DNA from: CAWGYT01 sp963826795
GTDB lineage: Bacteria; Planctomycetota; Planctomycetia; Pirellulales; Pirellulaceae
NCBI GenBank assembly: GCA_963826795.1
Contig: CAWGYT010000009.1
Location: 1-64,000 of the forward strand
Reading direction: 5' to 3'
Length of the DNA stretch: 64,000 nt
Of the stretch, positions 26,989 through 37,094 are shown one piece after another; within the stretch, counting starts at the first letter, position 1, and every line of letters begins with the position of its first letter. A program made the position numbers and the translations under genes. The notes beneath the pieces were generated by a model. That model did no database searches. It saw only the letters and a list, made by a program, of their open reading frames with translations, and was not told where the DNA came from.

Positions 26989-27887
26989 TCCAACGGTTCG
27001 GTAATGCCACGCGGCTCGACGTGCATTGGCATTTCCATCAAGTAGCCTCGATGGTCGGCCAACATGGCCGTGGCGCCCACGACACTTGCCGCGAAGAAGT
27101 GATACGTCGAGAAGTTACGTTCCAGGAACTTGCCGAATCCAGGCATGTTGTCATTCGCGAATTGCTCAGGATTCTCGGTCGCTTCCCGACAACCGTCCGT
27201 CTTCGTCAGGACAATGGCCAGCGGCACTTTGGCCTTCTTGCGACCGACGAAGTTGGATTTGGAGTTGCGCAGGTTGTGGATATAGGAAGCCATTTTCATC
27301 CCGAAAAAGTCCTCATCTCGCCCGGCATCCCTGACGCCCAAGGAATCGATCAGCAAGATGATCGCTTTCGACTGAAACACAACGCAACTGATGGCGCGAT
27401 GAGTCCCCGGGTGTTCGAGTTCCGTGGCAATCGCTTCTCCGGCGAAGTCGGGCGTCACGATGTCCAGGAAGTTCTTGCGTTTGCCAGCCGGCGAGACTTC
27501 GCAGTGAACCCATTGCCATCCTTCCGCTTCCGAGGGAGTCTTTTCCGGGAAGCGCCGGCTCTCGAGCGCTCCAATCGTATGCTGTTGAATCGCGACGCTA
27601 AAGGAGTTGTTCGGCAACCCCTGAATTCCTCGATTCCCCTTGCTGAGGATGTCGAGCAGCATCCCGATAAAAACGGTCTTGCCGGCTCCACTGGCACCCA
27701 TGACGGAAACAAAGTTGACGGGAGTGCCCCGTTTTTCCGCGGTCCTTGAAAGGTCCAAGGGCGCGCGACATTGACTGCAATATCCGCTGTTGTTGAACGA
27801 TTCCTGCAAACAGCAGACACACGTGACGCGTCCCGTACCTTCCAGGAAGCGAGTCGTTTGGATGACCTGTTCTGTCGCGTTGCTCAT
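26967..27887 (-). CDS. zinc-ribbon GTPase of the double-GTPase/TRAFAC type
   Basis: 306 residues. A zinc ribbon with C23, C26, C37 and C40 (CX2C-X10-CX2C) precedes a P-loop domain: Walker A GASGAGKT (64-71), a DFAGE motif at 147-151 in the switch II position, strand IILLIDSLG (176-184), and the guanine-specificity motif TKTD (228-231). This is the architecture of GTPases that pair with GAP1 proteins in predicted bacterial conflict or signalling systems. Its start codon overlaps the stop of the FGE-like gene (ATGA), and GAP1 follows immediately. Confidence 0.75.
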   Translation of the reverse strand: MSNATEQVIQTTRFLEGTGRVTCVCCLQESFNNSGYCSQCRAPLDLSRTAEKRGTPVNFVSVMGASGAGKTVFIGMLLDILSKGNRGIQGLPNNSFSVAIQQHTIGALESRRFPEKTPSEAEGWQWVHCEVSPAGKRKNFLDIVTPDFAGEAIATELEHPGTHRAISCVVFQSKAIILLIDSLGVRDAGRDEDFFGMKMASYIHNLRNSKSNFVGRKKAKVPLAIVLTKTDGCREATENPEQFANDNMPGFGKFLERNFSTYHFFAASVVGATAMLADHRGYLMEMPMHVEPRGITEPLEWIIQQK

Positions 27888-28975
27888 GATTTTGATTCGT
27901 CGTCAAGGAAGGAATAGGGATCGGAAGACGGCGCGAGCTGATCGCCGCTAACGCAGCAACGAAAGCCGACGTTTGCGCCGCGAAACAGCAGTGTCTGGCA
28001 GGTTCGAAATTGAGCGGTACATTGGCTGGCGAAGTACGTATCGAAGGCGCCACCGCGGACTTCCGCCACCGGGCATTCCGTCAACACCTGGTCTCCGTTC
28101 GCACTTTCCTCGCATTCGAAGAGTGCGGAGGTCCATTCCCAGACGTTACCGATCAGCTGATAGATTCCGTTGGGCGTACAGCCGCTGTAGTATTCGTCGA
28201 CGGGGACGGTCGCTCCCAGGCCGCTGTTCCAGGTGTTACAGCGTTGCGGATCGAACGAGTCGCCCCAGGGGTACTTGCGATGGGCGACACCCGACTTCTG
28301 CCCTCCCGCCCAGGTCGCGGCCCATTGCCATTCGGCTGGGCTGGCCAGACGTTTTCCACGCCAATGAGCGTAAGCGTTCGCCTCGTACCAACAAATCCCT
28401 GTCACGGGATGCTTGGCCTTTCCTCGTGGCGGGTGACCGTCCACCCAATCGGCCGGTCCCGCACAGCCTGTGGAATCGACAAACTGCAACACGTTCGAGA
28501 GGATCTCGGGCGGCCAGAGATTCTCCTGGGCATAACCTCCCGCTGCGACGAACTGTGCAAACTGTTCGTTTGTGACGCAAGCCCTGTCCATGTAGAAGCT
28601 CTCCACCCAGACCGAGCTATAAGCATTCAGGGTCGAGACGTCTGAGAGGGACTCCGAGTCGGTTGCTGCCACCAACACGTCTCCCTCGGGTACAAGGGCC
28701 ATCTCTTGGCGCAGAATCTTCCAGGCCGTCTCGATCTCCGACGAAGCGACCTGTCCCAACGGGCAGGTCAAGAGTCGACAGTAGTTGTGGGCCACGGAAT
28801 CGACGTCGGCGGTCGGGGCCGGGGCAAGCGTCCCGTGCGTCTCAACGTCGCGCGGATCGGCTTTACGTGTAAACCTGGATATCAGTGTCACCTGCGTTTC
28901 CTCTCGTTCCTGGAATTCCCCGAACGCGCCCCCATGGCGTGGCTCGGACTCGGTTTCGTTATCTGCCGTTTTCAA
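27884..28975 (-). CDS. formylglycine-generating-enzyme (FGE-sulfatase) fold protein
   Basis: 363 residues from a TTG at 28975 that has GGAG four bases upstream. The first 90 residues are variable; the FGE/SUMF1 fold follows, with MDRACVTNEQFAQFVAAGGY, HPVTGICWYEANAYAHWRGK, RLASPAEWQWAA, YPWGD, NGIYQLIGNVWEWTS, EVRGGAF and NVGFRCC. Proteins of this fold either oxidise cysteine in sulfatases or act as binding modules. No sulfatase is nearby; the gene lies between coiled-coil/FHA genes and a GTPase, so a binding or effector role in that system is more likely. Catalytic cysteine identity was not verified. Confidence 0.85.
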   Translation of the reverse strand: MKTADNETESEPRHGGAFGEFQEREETQVTLISRFTRKADPRDVETHGTLAPAPTADVDSVAHNYCRLLTCPLGQVASSEIETAWKILRQEMALVPEGDVLVAATDSESLSDVSTLNAYSSVWVESFYMDRACVTNEQFAQFVAAGGYAQENLWPPEILSNVLQFVDSTGCAGPADWVDGHPPRGKAKHPVTGICWYEANAYAHWRGKRLASPAEWQWAATWAGGQKSGVAHRKYPWGDSFDPQRCNTWNSGLGATVPVDEYYSGCTPNGIYQLIGNVWEWTSALFECEESANGDQVLTECPVAEVRGGAFDTYFASQCTAQFRTCQTLLFRGANVGFRCCVSGDQLAPSSDPYSFLDDESKS

Positions 28976-28992
28976 ATCTCTCCATAGTCAGC

Positions 28993-29513
28993 TTAGCGTT
29001 TTCTTCTCTGCCGCGCATGTTCGAGCATTTCGCGCCGGAGTTGCTGGAACTGGAGCTGGTTCTTATGCGCGACCGCACCTGCGGCGGGAGCCGCACTGAG
29101 TGTGGGCGGTTGGCTAATTGCCGATGGGGATTCTGATCGCGGGGCGGAAGTCGGTGGACTTTTTCCCGTGATCGGCGGTCCGGACGGAGCGCCGCGCATG
29201 GCAACGCGGTGTTTCAGCATCTCGCGCTGCTCCGCTTCCAGCTTTTCCCAGGCATCGATCAAGCGTTGTGAGTCCTCCTGCATCCGCCGGCATTCCTGCT
29301 GCCGGTCCTCTTCCCATGCTTCACGCGCCTCCTGTAACTCAGCCATCTCTCGCTCCATCGCATCGCGATCGGTCGAGGGAACGTCCCGCGCAGCTCAGAC
29401 TTAAGTCGTTCAATCTGTTCCGTCAGAAACGACTCCATCTGGAGCGCGAGTTGGCGGAGCAGTTCCGCATTTTGTCGAGCGGGCGAGGCGGCGTCATTAC
29501 CGGCAAGCGCCAT
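28993..29513 (-). CDS. small coiled-coil protein (one frameshift)
   Basis: About 173 residues if restored. Two open frames join: the first half (from the ATG at 29513, QNAELLRQLALQMESFLTEQ) and the second half (MEREMAELQEAREAWEEDRQ, DAWEKLEAEQREML), both coiled coil, ending in a Pro/Ser linker and QLRREMLEHARQRRKR. The break is at 29385-29387, where a fourth C (plus strand) in the CCC run would give RGDVPSTDRDA and join the halves. It has no recognised domain. Seventeen bases separate it from the FGE-like gene. Confidence 0.55.
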
Positions 29514-29545
29514 TCCGGTGGCAGGCGCACGGTTTCTTTATAGTC

Positions 29546-29566
29546 CAACGCCGAAGCGTTGTTTTT
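29546..29566 (+). terminator. hairpin with T-run, plus orientation
   Basis: CAACGC-CGAA-GCGTTG followed by TTTTT (29562-29566) fits an intrinsic terminator read left to right, yet no plus-strand gene ends here. It may terminate antisense transcription entering the minus-strand operon. It would not stop the operon itself. Confidence 0.35.
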
Positions 29567-29696
29567 AATTGGTGATGTCAACATGGCGCGGTCCTACGTG
29601 GATATGAAGGGAAATGCGGGCGCTCAAAACGTTTCCTGCTTCGGGACCGTTCCTTGGCAGTCGAGTCACAAAGGGATACTCTCAAGTGACCGCGGG

Positions 29697-31240
29697 TTAG
29701 TCTGTATCGGTTGGGCCATCCAGTCGGCGCCAGAGGTCGGCGATTCGACTTCCGAGCGACTTGCGCTCGCCGCCATGACCTGTCACGCGTTCCTGTTCGT
29801 GCAGCTCCTTCAACGTTTGACGCAGTGCTTGGAATCGTTCGTCGGCCGGGTTGGTTTGATGTTCGGGAGAACGAACCGGCTCGGTATCCGTGACACGCCG
29901 AGCAAATTCAGCACGCTCGCGCGAGAGTGCTGCTCGCTCCTGCGCAGCGCTAACCGCTCCGCCCGAATTGCTTCGTCGACGTGGGACTGGACGGTTTCTT
30001 CCATCGTTCGTCCGCTCGCGCGCTCCGCTTCGGCTTCGGCCACTGCGCATCGCCGAGCCGACTCGGTGAGTTCGGCTTGCAGGCGGTCAACTTCTGACCT
30101 CAGTTCCTGCATCAGACGTTCGGAAACGGCCCCGGAATTCTGCTGATGGGCCTCTTGGAAATGCCGATCGATTTGGTCTCGTTCTGCCGTCAGCTGCTCG
30201 ATGCGTTTCAGCAACACGTCCCGCTCCGCCTTCCACTCCGACTCGCGGCCCGTCACGCGCTGTTCAAGATCGCCGAGCCAGGCTTCGACTTGACGCTTCT
30301 CCTCGTCCTGATTGCGCGACAACTCCTGTTCGGCGCACAGCAACTCCTCCAACGCGCTAATCCGTTGGTCGCCCCGGGATAGTTCGTCGAGCAGGTCTTC
30401 GAGGCGTCCCACGAGTCGATCGACTTCTTGGGGATCGGCCGCGGACTCACAAGCGTCGGTGCCGAGTGTCGCGAGTTCGCTCAGCTCCAACAAATGCCGG
30501 TCACGTTCGGCCAGCTCGCTCTGCAAACATTCAATCTCTGCGCGCAACAGGTTGACTGTCTCGGGATCGATCTCCGACCGGGACGGCACCGTCGGAGCGG
30601 GTCGCGTCGTCGGGGCGGAGCGTGCGGGCTTCGGGTCGGGGCGTGGGACGGTCGACCGCGGCGAGGTCGCGGGCGGCAGCGCGGGGGCCGGCAACGCGGC
30701 AGCCACCGTCTGCTCAATCGCCATCACGTCTGCCTCCGTCTTGGACTCCGGCTCGGTGGAATCTTCCGACTCGGTCACGACCGATTCCACCGCCAGCTCC
30801 GTTTCCGAGCTCACCGCCGGGTCCGAAGTCGGCGTCGAACGTGAAACTTGTTCGGTTGCGCGCGTCGGCGTGGGTTCGGGTCTGGACGCGGCCGACGAAT
30901 TTCTCGCGTTTGCTTGCGCAGGCTCGACCCGAATCTGGAAGCGGCCGATCTGAATCATCGCGCCGATCGCGACGACCACTTCGTCTTCGACCAACTGCTG
31001 ATCGACATAAGTCCCGAGTTTCGAACACCAATCTTGCAGACGGAGTTCTCCGTTTTCGAATCGAACCAGGCAGTGGATCGACGAGATTCCCGGATCGGCC
31101 ATCCGCAAGCCACAGTTTGCGCCGCTGCCGATCATCACCGAATTGCCTTCGGCCAACAATTGGTCGCGGACGTGGCCCTGTTCGTTGCTGACCGACAGGC
31201 GGACGCGGTCGACCTTTGCTGCTTCACAGACGTTTGACAT
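29697..31240 (-). CDS. FHA domain plus long coiled-coil protein (one frameshift near 29945)
   Basis: The N-terminal 110 residues form an FHA domain (MIGSGANCGLRMADPGISSI, HCLVRFENGELRL, KLGTYVDQQLV), which binds phosphothreonine. A Pro/Ala/Ser-rich linker follows, then about 200 residues of coiled coil (EIDPETVNLLRAEIECLQSE onward). In the frame as given it stops at 29810 with an unrelated tail. A shift near 29941-29955 restores AQERAALSRERAEFARRV and the terminal domain RFQALRQTLKELHEQE to SRIADLWRRLDG, stopping at 29697. FHA suggests that a Ser/Thr kinase signals into this complex; none is in the operon. It links the chemosensory genes to the GTPase genes. Confidence 0.75.
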
Positions 31241-31270
31241 GATTTTCCTTCCGTTTACCGCGGCGCATCA

Positions 31271-32800
31271 TTACAGATCGGCACAGGCGGCTTCGTGTCG
31301 TGTGGTCAGAACCTCCGCGACCGCAAGAAACAACTCGTCGATCGAATACGGACGTGTCAGGAGACGCTCGCAACGATCTCGCACGCCGGCCGCCTCGGAT
31401 TCGTCACTTACGATTCCGATCCAGCGAGTTTCCGCCAGTGCCTGCGCTGATTCCTCGACGACCTGCTGCCCGACTTCGCTATCCAGGGCAACCACGATGA
31501 CTTCGGGGCGCTGACGCTTCAGCAGCAACTGAAGCGAAAGGCGATCCCGCACGACCTTCAGACTGAAAGGGCATTCTGCGTCCTGTGCGGCTTGCCGAAG
31601 TTGGACTGTCATCTGCGGATCGGGCTCCAGGACCACCACTTTCTGATGGACGCTCACTTCGCGGACTTCCGCCAGATCCGCCAAGGTCAAGGCGTGCAAC
31701 ACGCGGCGCGTTTCATCCAGGTTCCCTTGCAAACATCCGGCCAGGTCCGCTGCCGTCAGCGGTTCATTCAGCTGCGTCATCAATTTCTGGTGAGCGGCCG
31801 ACAAGCCGGCGCGATCCAGGTTCTGTCCCCGGATCGCCTTCCGCGTGAACACGTGGTGCTCACCGAACTCGGGCAGACACGACTCGTCGGCAGCGAGACT
31901 CGCTTCGACCAGCAGCGCGACGAGGCTGATATCGAGCGGCAGGCGAGAATGCAGCGAAGGAGGCCGTTGACCCGCTTCGAATCGGAACGAACTCACCTGC
32001 CCCGTCAGGGAATCGAAGATCAGTAACGCGGCCTGGAACCGGAGTAGCTTTTTCAGGAGACGTGGATCGAGGACCTTGTTGTCGAGCAGTTGGACAAGTC
32101 CGTCCACTTGCGTGCAGGAGCCGCCGCCAACTGTCAGTCGCAACACGGGCCCCAGATCGCGCAGCGACTCGGGCAGCCGTTCGATCAAGTGGTCGCGATT
32201 GGCGCCGCTGGCGGTGACGGCCTGAATTCGACCGCCCTTGACGAAAATCCAAACCCGCTGCGTGCCCCCTTCGACCTCGAGCACACCGTCCTGATGTCCG
32301 TTATTGAGGAAGTCCAGCACGGATCGCAATGAAAACTGCCGCAGATCGCCCGCCAGCGCCACTTCACTAAGTTCGTGGATGACTTCGGGCACCGCTGTCC
32401 CGTCGCGTTGCGAATCGACGACCAAGCGTGCCGTATCGAGCGTATTCGCCACGGTTGTGACCAGTAACTCGCCGGTGTAAGGCTTGGGCAACATGTCGAC
32501 GACGTTCGGGCAGTCGGCGTACTCCATGTACGCCTTTTTGCGCAAGGTCGAACTCGCAATCACGGGGATATTCCGCAGCGCCTCGTTGGCCAACAACTGG
32601 CGACAAACTTCAATTCCCGTCGTTCCCGGTAGTTGATGGTCCAGAATGATCAGATCCGGGACAACTTCCGTGGCGCGGCGAATGCCATCTTCGGCATTCG
32701 GCGCGAGGATCACGGCGTAGCCGACGGGACTCAGGGTGGTGTCGACGAGGCGTCGAATTGTGGCGCTGTCGTCGATCACTAAGACGGTCTTTTGGGTCAT
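31271..32800 (-). CDS. response regulator with PATAN (DUF4388) domain and degenerate C-terminal receiver
   Basis: 509 residues. REC at 1-120 with D10, D11, phospho-acceptor D54 and K106 (LPKPYT). The PATAN/DUF4388 domain begins near residue 150 (LRQFSLRSVLDFLNNGHQDG, VWIFVKGGRIQAVTAS), a module often linked to surface motility and chemosensory output. A winged-helix-like region with LNEPLTAADLAGCLQGNLDE follows. The last 110 residues form a second receiver-like domain (VVVLEPDPQ... LLTRPYS) that lacks the usual phosphorylation site. The start codon overlaps the CheA stop (ATGA). Confidence 0.85.
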   Translation of the reverse strand: MTQKTVLVIDDSATIRRLVDTTLSPVGYAVILAPNAEDGIRRATEVVPDLIILDHQLPGTTGIEVCRQLLANEALRNIPVIASSTLRKKAYMEYADCPNVVDMLPKPYTGELLVTTVANTLDTARLVVDSQRDGTAVPEVIHELSEVALAGDLRQFSLRSVLDFLNNGHQDGVLEVEGGTQRVWIFVKGGRIQAVTASGANRDHLIERLPESLRDLGPVLRLTVGGGSCTQVDGLVQLLDNKVLDPRLLKKLLRFQAALLIFDSLTGQVSSFRFEAGQRPPSLHSRLPLDISLVALLVEASLAADESCLPEFGEHHVFTRKAIRGQNLDRAGLSAAHQKLMTQLNEPLTAADLAGCLQGNLDETRRVLHALTLADLAEVREVSVHQKVVVLEPDPQMTVQLRQAAQDAECPFSLKVVRDRLSLQLLLKRQRPEVIVVALDSEVGQQVVEESAQALAETRWIGIVSDESEAAGVRDRCERLLTRPYSIDELFLAVAEVLTTRHEAACADL

Positions 32801-35556
32801 GCGAGTTGCCCTTCTGGTTGCTGCTGCAGTCGTTCCATAGTCTGATGAATAGTCGCCTCAGAGACGGGTTTGGTCAGGTACTCGTTGACGCCAAGTTCCC
32901 TAGCCTGCTTGCGAAAAATCTCCTCGCCCCGGCTTGTGACGATGATCACGGGGGTCGTACGAACGCGCGAGGTCGCTCGGACCTCGCGGAGGAGTTCCAT
33001 TCCGCCCATCTGCGGCATTTCTAGATCGGTGAAGATCAGGTCGAAGGATTGATCCTTCAATCGACGGAGCGCCTCGACACCGTCCGCCGCTTCCTCGACC
33101 TGGCAATGGTGCGCGCGTAAGAATCGTGTCAGGGTCCGTCGTGCGGTACGTGAATCATCGACCACTAAGACCCGCTTTCCGGCCGACTCAGCTGGCAACT
33201 CCGCGGCATTCGGCAGCGTCGGTCGATGCAGTGGATCGGCGGCGAAATCCATGCCGAACTGCAGCAAGTGCTGACTGTCAAACAGAAGCATGATGTCGCC
33301 GGTTCCCGAAAGCGTGACGCCCGAGAACAGCCGATGGGGAGCCAGCAGGTTCGGCAGCGGGCGCACGACGACCTCTTCCGGACCGACGATTTCATCGACC
33401 AGCAGACCGAAGCGGCGTGTGGCGGCTTCCGACGAAGTTTCTTGAGCCGAATCGTGGCACGACAGCACCAGCAGGTGCGGGTTGTGAGACCGGGCGCCTT
33501 GCAGGTTGGCGAACAGGTTCGAGAGGTGGGTCAGAGGGAAGTCCGAGGTATCGGCCGAGGCGGGATCGCCAGCGAAGCGGACGAATTGGGTTGGCACTGC
33601 GAACTCCTGTCCGCCGGCGCGAAACACCATCACGTGCTCGATGACCGAGTGCAAGGGGATCAGCAATCGCACGGTTGTTCCCTGTCCCGGAACCGAGTCG
33701 ACCTCGATCCAACTGTGCATCCGCTCCAACGCCGTCGCGACGACGTCCATCCCCACGCCACGTCCGGAGATTTCGGTGGTATCCGTTCGTGTCGAGAAAC
33801 CCGGATGAAAAATCAGGCGCGCCAAGTCCGCTCGCGAGGTCGGCCGGTCTGACGCGATCAGTCCCATCTCCAAACCGCGCCGTCGGAGGGCGTCATAGTC
33901 GAGTCCCCGGCCGTCGTCGCGGACCGTGATCACGAGCAGATTCGCACCTCCGTGAGCCTCCAACGTCACGGTCCCGGTGGGATTCTTGCCACTGCCAGCA
34001 CGTTGCGGCTCCGCCTCAATTCCGTGGCTCACGGCATTCCGCACGATGTGCAATAAGGGCTCGTACAATTGCTGCTGCAGCGACGTCTCGAGACCGACGT
34101 CTTCACCGACCAGCTGCAGTCGCACTTTTTTCCCCTCCGCCCGCGCCGCATCACGGGCCGACCGCTGCAACCGTTGGAACAATCCCCCGATCGGCACGCG
34201 CCGCAGCTGGATCAGCTCTTGGCGAAACTGTCGGATGAATCGGGAAATCGAGTGGTTTTCTTCCGCCACGGGCTCGTACAATTCGCGAAGATTCCCGCCC
34301 AGTTCGAGCAGATCGTTGGCGATTTCGGTCAACGAACTGACGCGTTGTTTCGGCAGCGTCGGCCGATGTGTCGTCCCGTCGCTGGTCGGTTGACTGGCCG
34401 CCGCCAACACGGAGGCGGCGGAGAAATTCTCTTCGTAAGCCCGCAGTCGCGAGACGCATCGCACCAGTTCGCCGTGGACCGACTTGAGTTGTTCGACACG
34501 CGACTCGCGACGATTCCGCAGCATGACCAGCTCGGCCAACATGTCCATCAGCCGATCCAATTGAGCGGCTTTGACACGGACCGAGTCCTGCGATCCGGCT
34601 CCAGCATCGACAAACGGCTTGGGTTTGGGCACAGGAGTACTGGCTCGAGCCGGTGCGAGCTCCGGCCCGACGGGCGAGCGGCAGCGATTTGTCTGATCGC
34701 GCACCGCGTCCACGGCTTGGAAGAGCGGTTGCAGGTCGACCGAACCGCCGCCCTCGCAGGCGCCCTGCAGGTCATCCTCCACACGGTGCAAGAAGCTGGC
34801 GAGCTCCTCCAGTCCGACGCTGGCCGAGGCGCCTTTGAGCGTGTGGAGTTCGCGGCAGACTTGTTTGAGCGGCAAGGAGTTGGACGGATCGGACTCATAG
34901 GCGAGCAGGGCCGCTTCGATCGACGAGAGCCCGCACTGAGCGTCGTCCACGTAGGCCTCCCGAATCTCAGGATCGTCCAGGACGCACGTGGAGGGTCGGT
35001 TTTCGGTGGCCTGGGAACCTTCGCCCGGATCCTGGGCGGCATCCGCATCCTCGATGACGGACGTGGCGAGCGAATTCAGGATCAGTCCTAATTGGCTCTC
35101 ATCCGGGACCGGGACCTCGTCCAGCTCCGCGGGCTCACCGCCCTCCCAGGCCAAATCGGCAGCGAATTCTTCGTCCCCCGGACTGGACAACAGGCGCAGG
35201 CACTCGCCCCATCGGCTCTCGGCCCGCTGCCGCAGCTGGGCCATCAACTCGGGGGCTGCCGGGTCGTCCTGCAGGCCTTGGGCCAGACAGTCCACACCTT
35301 CCTGCAAGAAGTCGCCGAGGCTTTGGAGTTCTTCCGCGGGCGACTCCGCGTCCGCCAGACTCTGAATCAACGGCGCGAGGTCAGCCAACAGGTCGGCCAG
35401 GCCTGCCAGGTCGGGACGGGAAGCGTCTCGTGCGGCTTGTGCAATCGATCGAAACAGCTCTCGAGCTTCTTCCGCGTGTGCGGCATCGCCTTGGACGGCC
35501 GCACAGCATTGGCGGATCTGCTCAAGTGCATCATGAATAGATGTCGTCTGCTCCAC
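32797..35556 (-). CDS. CheA-type hybrid histidine kinase (Hpt, kinase core, CheW, REC)
   Basis: 919 residues. An N-terminal helical region is followed by an Hpt domain with phosphorylatable H238 in ELHTLKGASASVG, a variable linker, and the CheA dimerisation/ATPase core (HIVRNAVSHGIEAE, DDGRGLD, ISGRGVGMDVV). A CheW-like domain (about 640-780) and a C-terminal REC domain (last 125 residues, VLVVDDSRTARRTLTRF, LIFTDLEMPQMGG, LTKPVS) complete it. No P2 binding domain or CheB/CheR is encoded nearby, so this is an alternative-function chemosensory kinase and probably not a flagellar one. REC domains fused to CheA often act as phosphate sinks. Confidence 0.92.
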   Translation of the reverse strand: MEQTTSIHDALEQIRQCCAAVQGDAAHAEEARELFRSIAQAARDASRPDLAGLADLLADLAPLIQSLADAESPAEELQSLGDFLQEGVDCLAQGLQDDPAAPELMAQLRQRAESRWGECLRLLSSPGDEEFAADLAWEGGEPAELDEVPVPDESQLGLILNSLATSVIEDADAAQDPGEGSQATENRPSTCVLDDPEIREAYVDDAQCGLSSIEAALLAYESDPSNSLPLKQVCRELHTLKGASASVGLEELASFLHRVEDDLQGACEGGGSVDLQPLFQAVDAVRDQTNRCRSPVGPELAPARASTPVPKPKPFVDAGAGSQDSVRVKAAQLDRLMDMLAELVMLRNRRESRVEQLKSVHGELVRCVSRLRAYEENFSAASVLAAASQPTSDGTTHRPTLPKQRVSSLTEIANDLLELGGNLRELYEPVAEENHSISRFIRQFRQELIQLRRVPIGGLFQRLQRSARDAARAEGKKVRLQLVGEDVGLETSLQQQLYEPLLHIVRNAVSHGIEAEPQRAGSGKNPTGTVTLEAHGGANLLVITVRDDGRGLDYDALRRRGLEMGLIASDRPTSRADLARLIFHPGFSTRTDTTEISGRGVGMDVVATALERMHSWIEVDSVPGQGTTVRLLIPLHSVIEHVMVFRAGGQEFAVPTQFVRFAGDPASADTSDFPLTHLSNLFANLQGARSHNPHLLVLSCHDSAQETSSEAATRRFGLLVDEIVGPEEVVVRPLPNLLAPHRLFSGVTLSGTGDIMLLFDSQHLLQFGMDFAADPLHRPTLPNAAELPAESAGKRVLVVDDSRTARRTLTRFLRAHHCQVEEAADGVEALRRLKDQSFDLIFTDLEMPQMGGMELLREVRATSRVRTTPVIIVTSRGEEIFRKQARELGVNEYLTKPVSEATIHQTMERLQQQPEGQLA

Positions 35557-35566
35557 GGGTCACCTT

Positions 35567-36961
35567 TCAGGCGGTAGGAAGAGCGGCGGCAAGCGGCTCG
35601 ATGGAACGCGGGTCTTCGAGCGGCAGAGGCCGTCGATTCGACTCAAAGGCCGTTTGAGGCGGAACCAATTCTTCGCCGGCTGGTCCACATTCGCGGAGCG
35701 GACGCAATGACCCGTCGAACTGTTGGGCGAGTTTTCCCAAGGTCTTGGTCGCCCAGATCGCTTCCTCGGCCCGTTTGCGACTTGCCCGAGCCACGTCCGA
35801 GATTCGCTCGACCGCCAGGACCACGTCCTGGGTCAGTTGCAGCTGCAATTGCGTGGCTTGCGTGATCTCCGCGACTTGCGCGGCCGAGTCCGACGAGATT
35901 TGGCTGATGCGTTCCAGCGCGTCGCCCGCGGAATTCACGCGCGACACCTCGGCCTCGACCTCCTCCCGTTCCTCCGCCATCAACGCAATCGATTCCTGTG
36001 TTTCCAGTTGAATCGACTCGATCAGCCCGGCCACCTCACGTGTGGCTTGAGCGGCTTGTTCGGCCAACTTACGGACCTCTTCGGCCACAACGGCGAAGCC
36101 GCGACCGTGCTCGCCCGCCCGAACCGACTCGATCGACGCGTTGAGGGCCAGCATGTCGGTGCGCGACGAAATCGCGCCAATCATCTCGACGATCGACCCG
36201 ATCTCCTGCGAGTGGTCGCCCAGCGATCGCAGTCGCGACTCACTCGCCTCGACGTGCGTCCGGATGCGATTCATGCCACCCACGAGTTCCCGCACGAGCT
36301 TCAGCGCGGCCGAGGCCGAGTCGCGAGTACTGACCGCGGCCTGCTGCGCGGCCCCCGCGTTGTGGGCCACCGAATCGATGTTCCCCGACATCTGTTCGAC
36401 ATATGTCGTCGTCTTACTCACCACGTCCGACTGGTCCTGTGCCCCGAGGGCAATCTCGCGCGTGTGCCGCTCGAGGTCCTTCGCACAAGCGAGGATCTGG
36501 TTCAACTCGGTCGTCGCGGCAATCGCGATGTCTCCCAGTTGTTGTCGGAGCACAAGGCCCCAGCCTTGGCCGCGTGCGACGGCCGCGCGTCCTGATCTTC
36601 GATCCAGGCGCTGGATCAATTGTTCGACTTCCCGAGACTGCTCCCGGCTGTTCCCCGCGGCCTCCAGCCAACGATGCATGAGCGCTACCAGCCGATCGCC
36701 GAACCGGTCAAGTTCCTCGATACCCGTGGACTGAATCGAATGCACGTCGTTGGCCGACAAAACTCGGTCCAAAATCGAAACTCCACCCTGCAGCTTGCTC
36801 GACAGAGCGAAGCCAGCGCACAGGCCGCCCAGCGAGACGACAGTCGCCGCCACGAACCACGTCGGTGGTCCTGAGGCGTATTGGCTCACGATGCCAATCA
36901 CCAGTCCGCTGCCGACCGCCGTTGCAAGATGGGACGCCATCAAGAGATTGTGTAATTTCAT
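35567..36961 (-). CDS. methyl-accepting chemotaxis protein without a periplasmic sensor
   Basis: 464 residues from the ATG at 36961 (weak CGGAA upstream). Two closely spaced membrane helices (about 8-28 and 36-56, separated by only ASGPP) form a hairpin with no ligand-binding domain. The rest is coiled coil with the signalling tip RTDMLALNASIESVRAGEHG and GFAVVAEEVRKLAEQA. Sensing must occur through the membrane, a partner, or the cytoplasm. The next gene upstream is CheW; CheA follows 10 bp after its stop. Confidence 0.9.
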   Translation of the reverse strand: MKLHNLLMASHLATAVGSGLVIGIVSQYASGPPTWFVAATVVSLGGLCAGFALSSKLQGGVSILDRVLSANDVHSIQSTGIEELDRFGDRLVALMHRWLEAAGNSREQSREVEQLIQRLDRRSGRAAVARGQGWGLVLRQQLGDIAIAATTELNQILACAKDLERHTREIALGAQDQSDVVSKTTTYVEQMSGNIDSVAHNAGAAQQAAVSTRDSASAALKLVRELVGGMNRIRTHVEASESRLRSLGDHSQEIGSIVEMIGAISSRTDMLALNASIESVRAGEHGRGFAVVAEEVRKLAEQAAQATREVAGLIESIQLETQESIALMAEEREEVEAEVSRVNSAGDALERISQISSDSAAQVAEITQATQLQLQLTQDVVLAVERISDVARASRKRAEEAIWATKTLGKLAQQFDGSLRPLRECGPAGEELVPPQTAFESNRRPLPLEDPRSIEPLAAALPTA

Positions 36962-36987
36962 AATTCCGTTTCGAGTCTTCGATTCTT

Positions 36988-37026
36988 GGTTTCGATTGCT
37001 GGTTTCGACTGCTGGTTTCGACTGCT
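36988..37026. repeat. three 13-bp tandem repeats
   Basis: GGTTTCGATTGCT, then GGTTTCGACTGCT twice, immediately upstream of the MCP gene (27 bp before its start) and between it and CheW. May affect translation or be neutral slippage. Confidence 0.7.
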
Positions 37027-37094
37027 GGTTTATCGCTGCGTTCGCCTCCCAGAAACCTGGCTCGGTTTTCCGCTGGCGGAGGCCGCGAAGAGAA

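Noticed and set aside
29546..29566. Hairpin plus T-run as the terminator of the chemosensory/GTPase run
   Set aside because: Oriented for plus-strand transcription, whereas the genes read on the minus strand, and the next gene of the run continues 33 bp further on.
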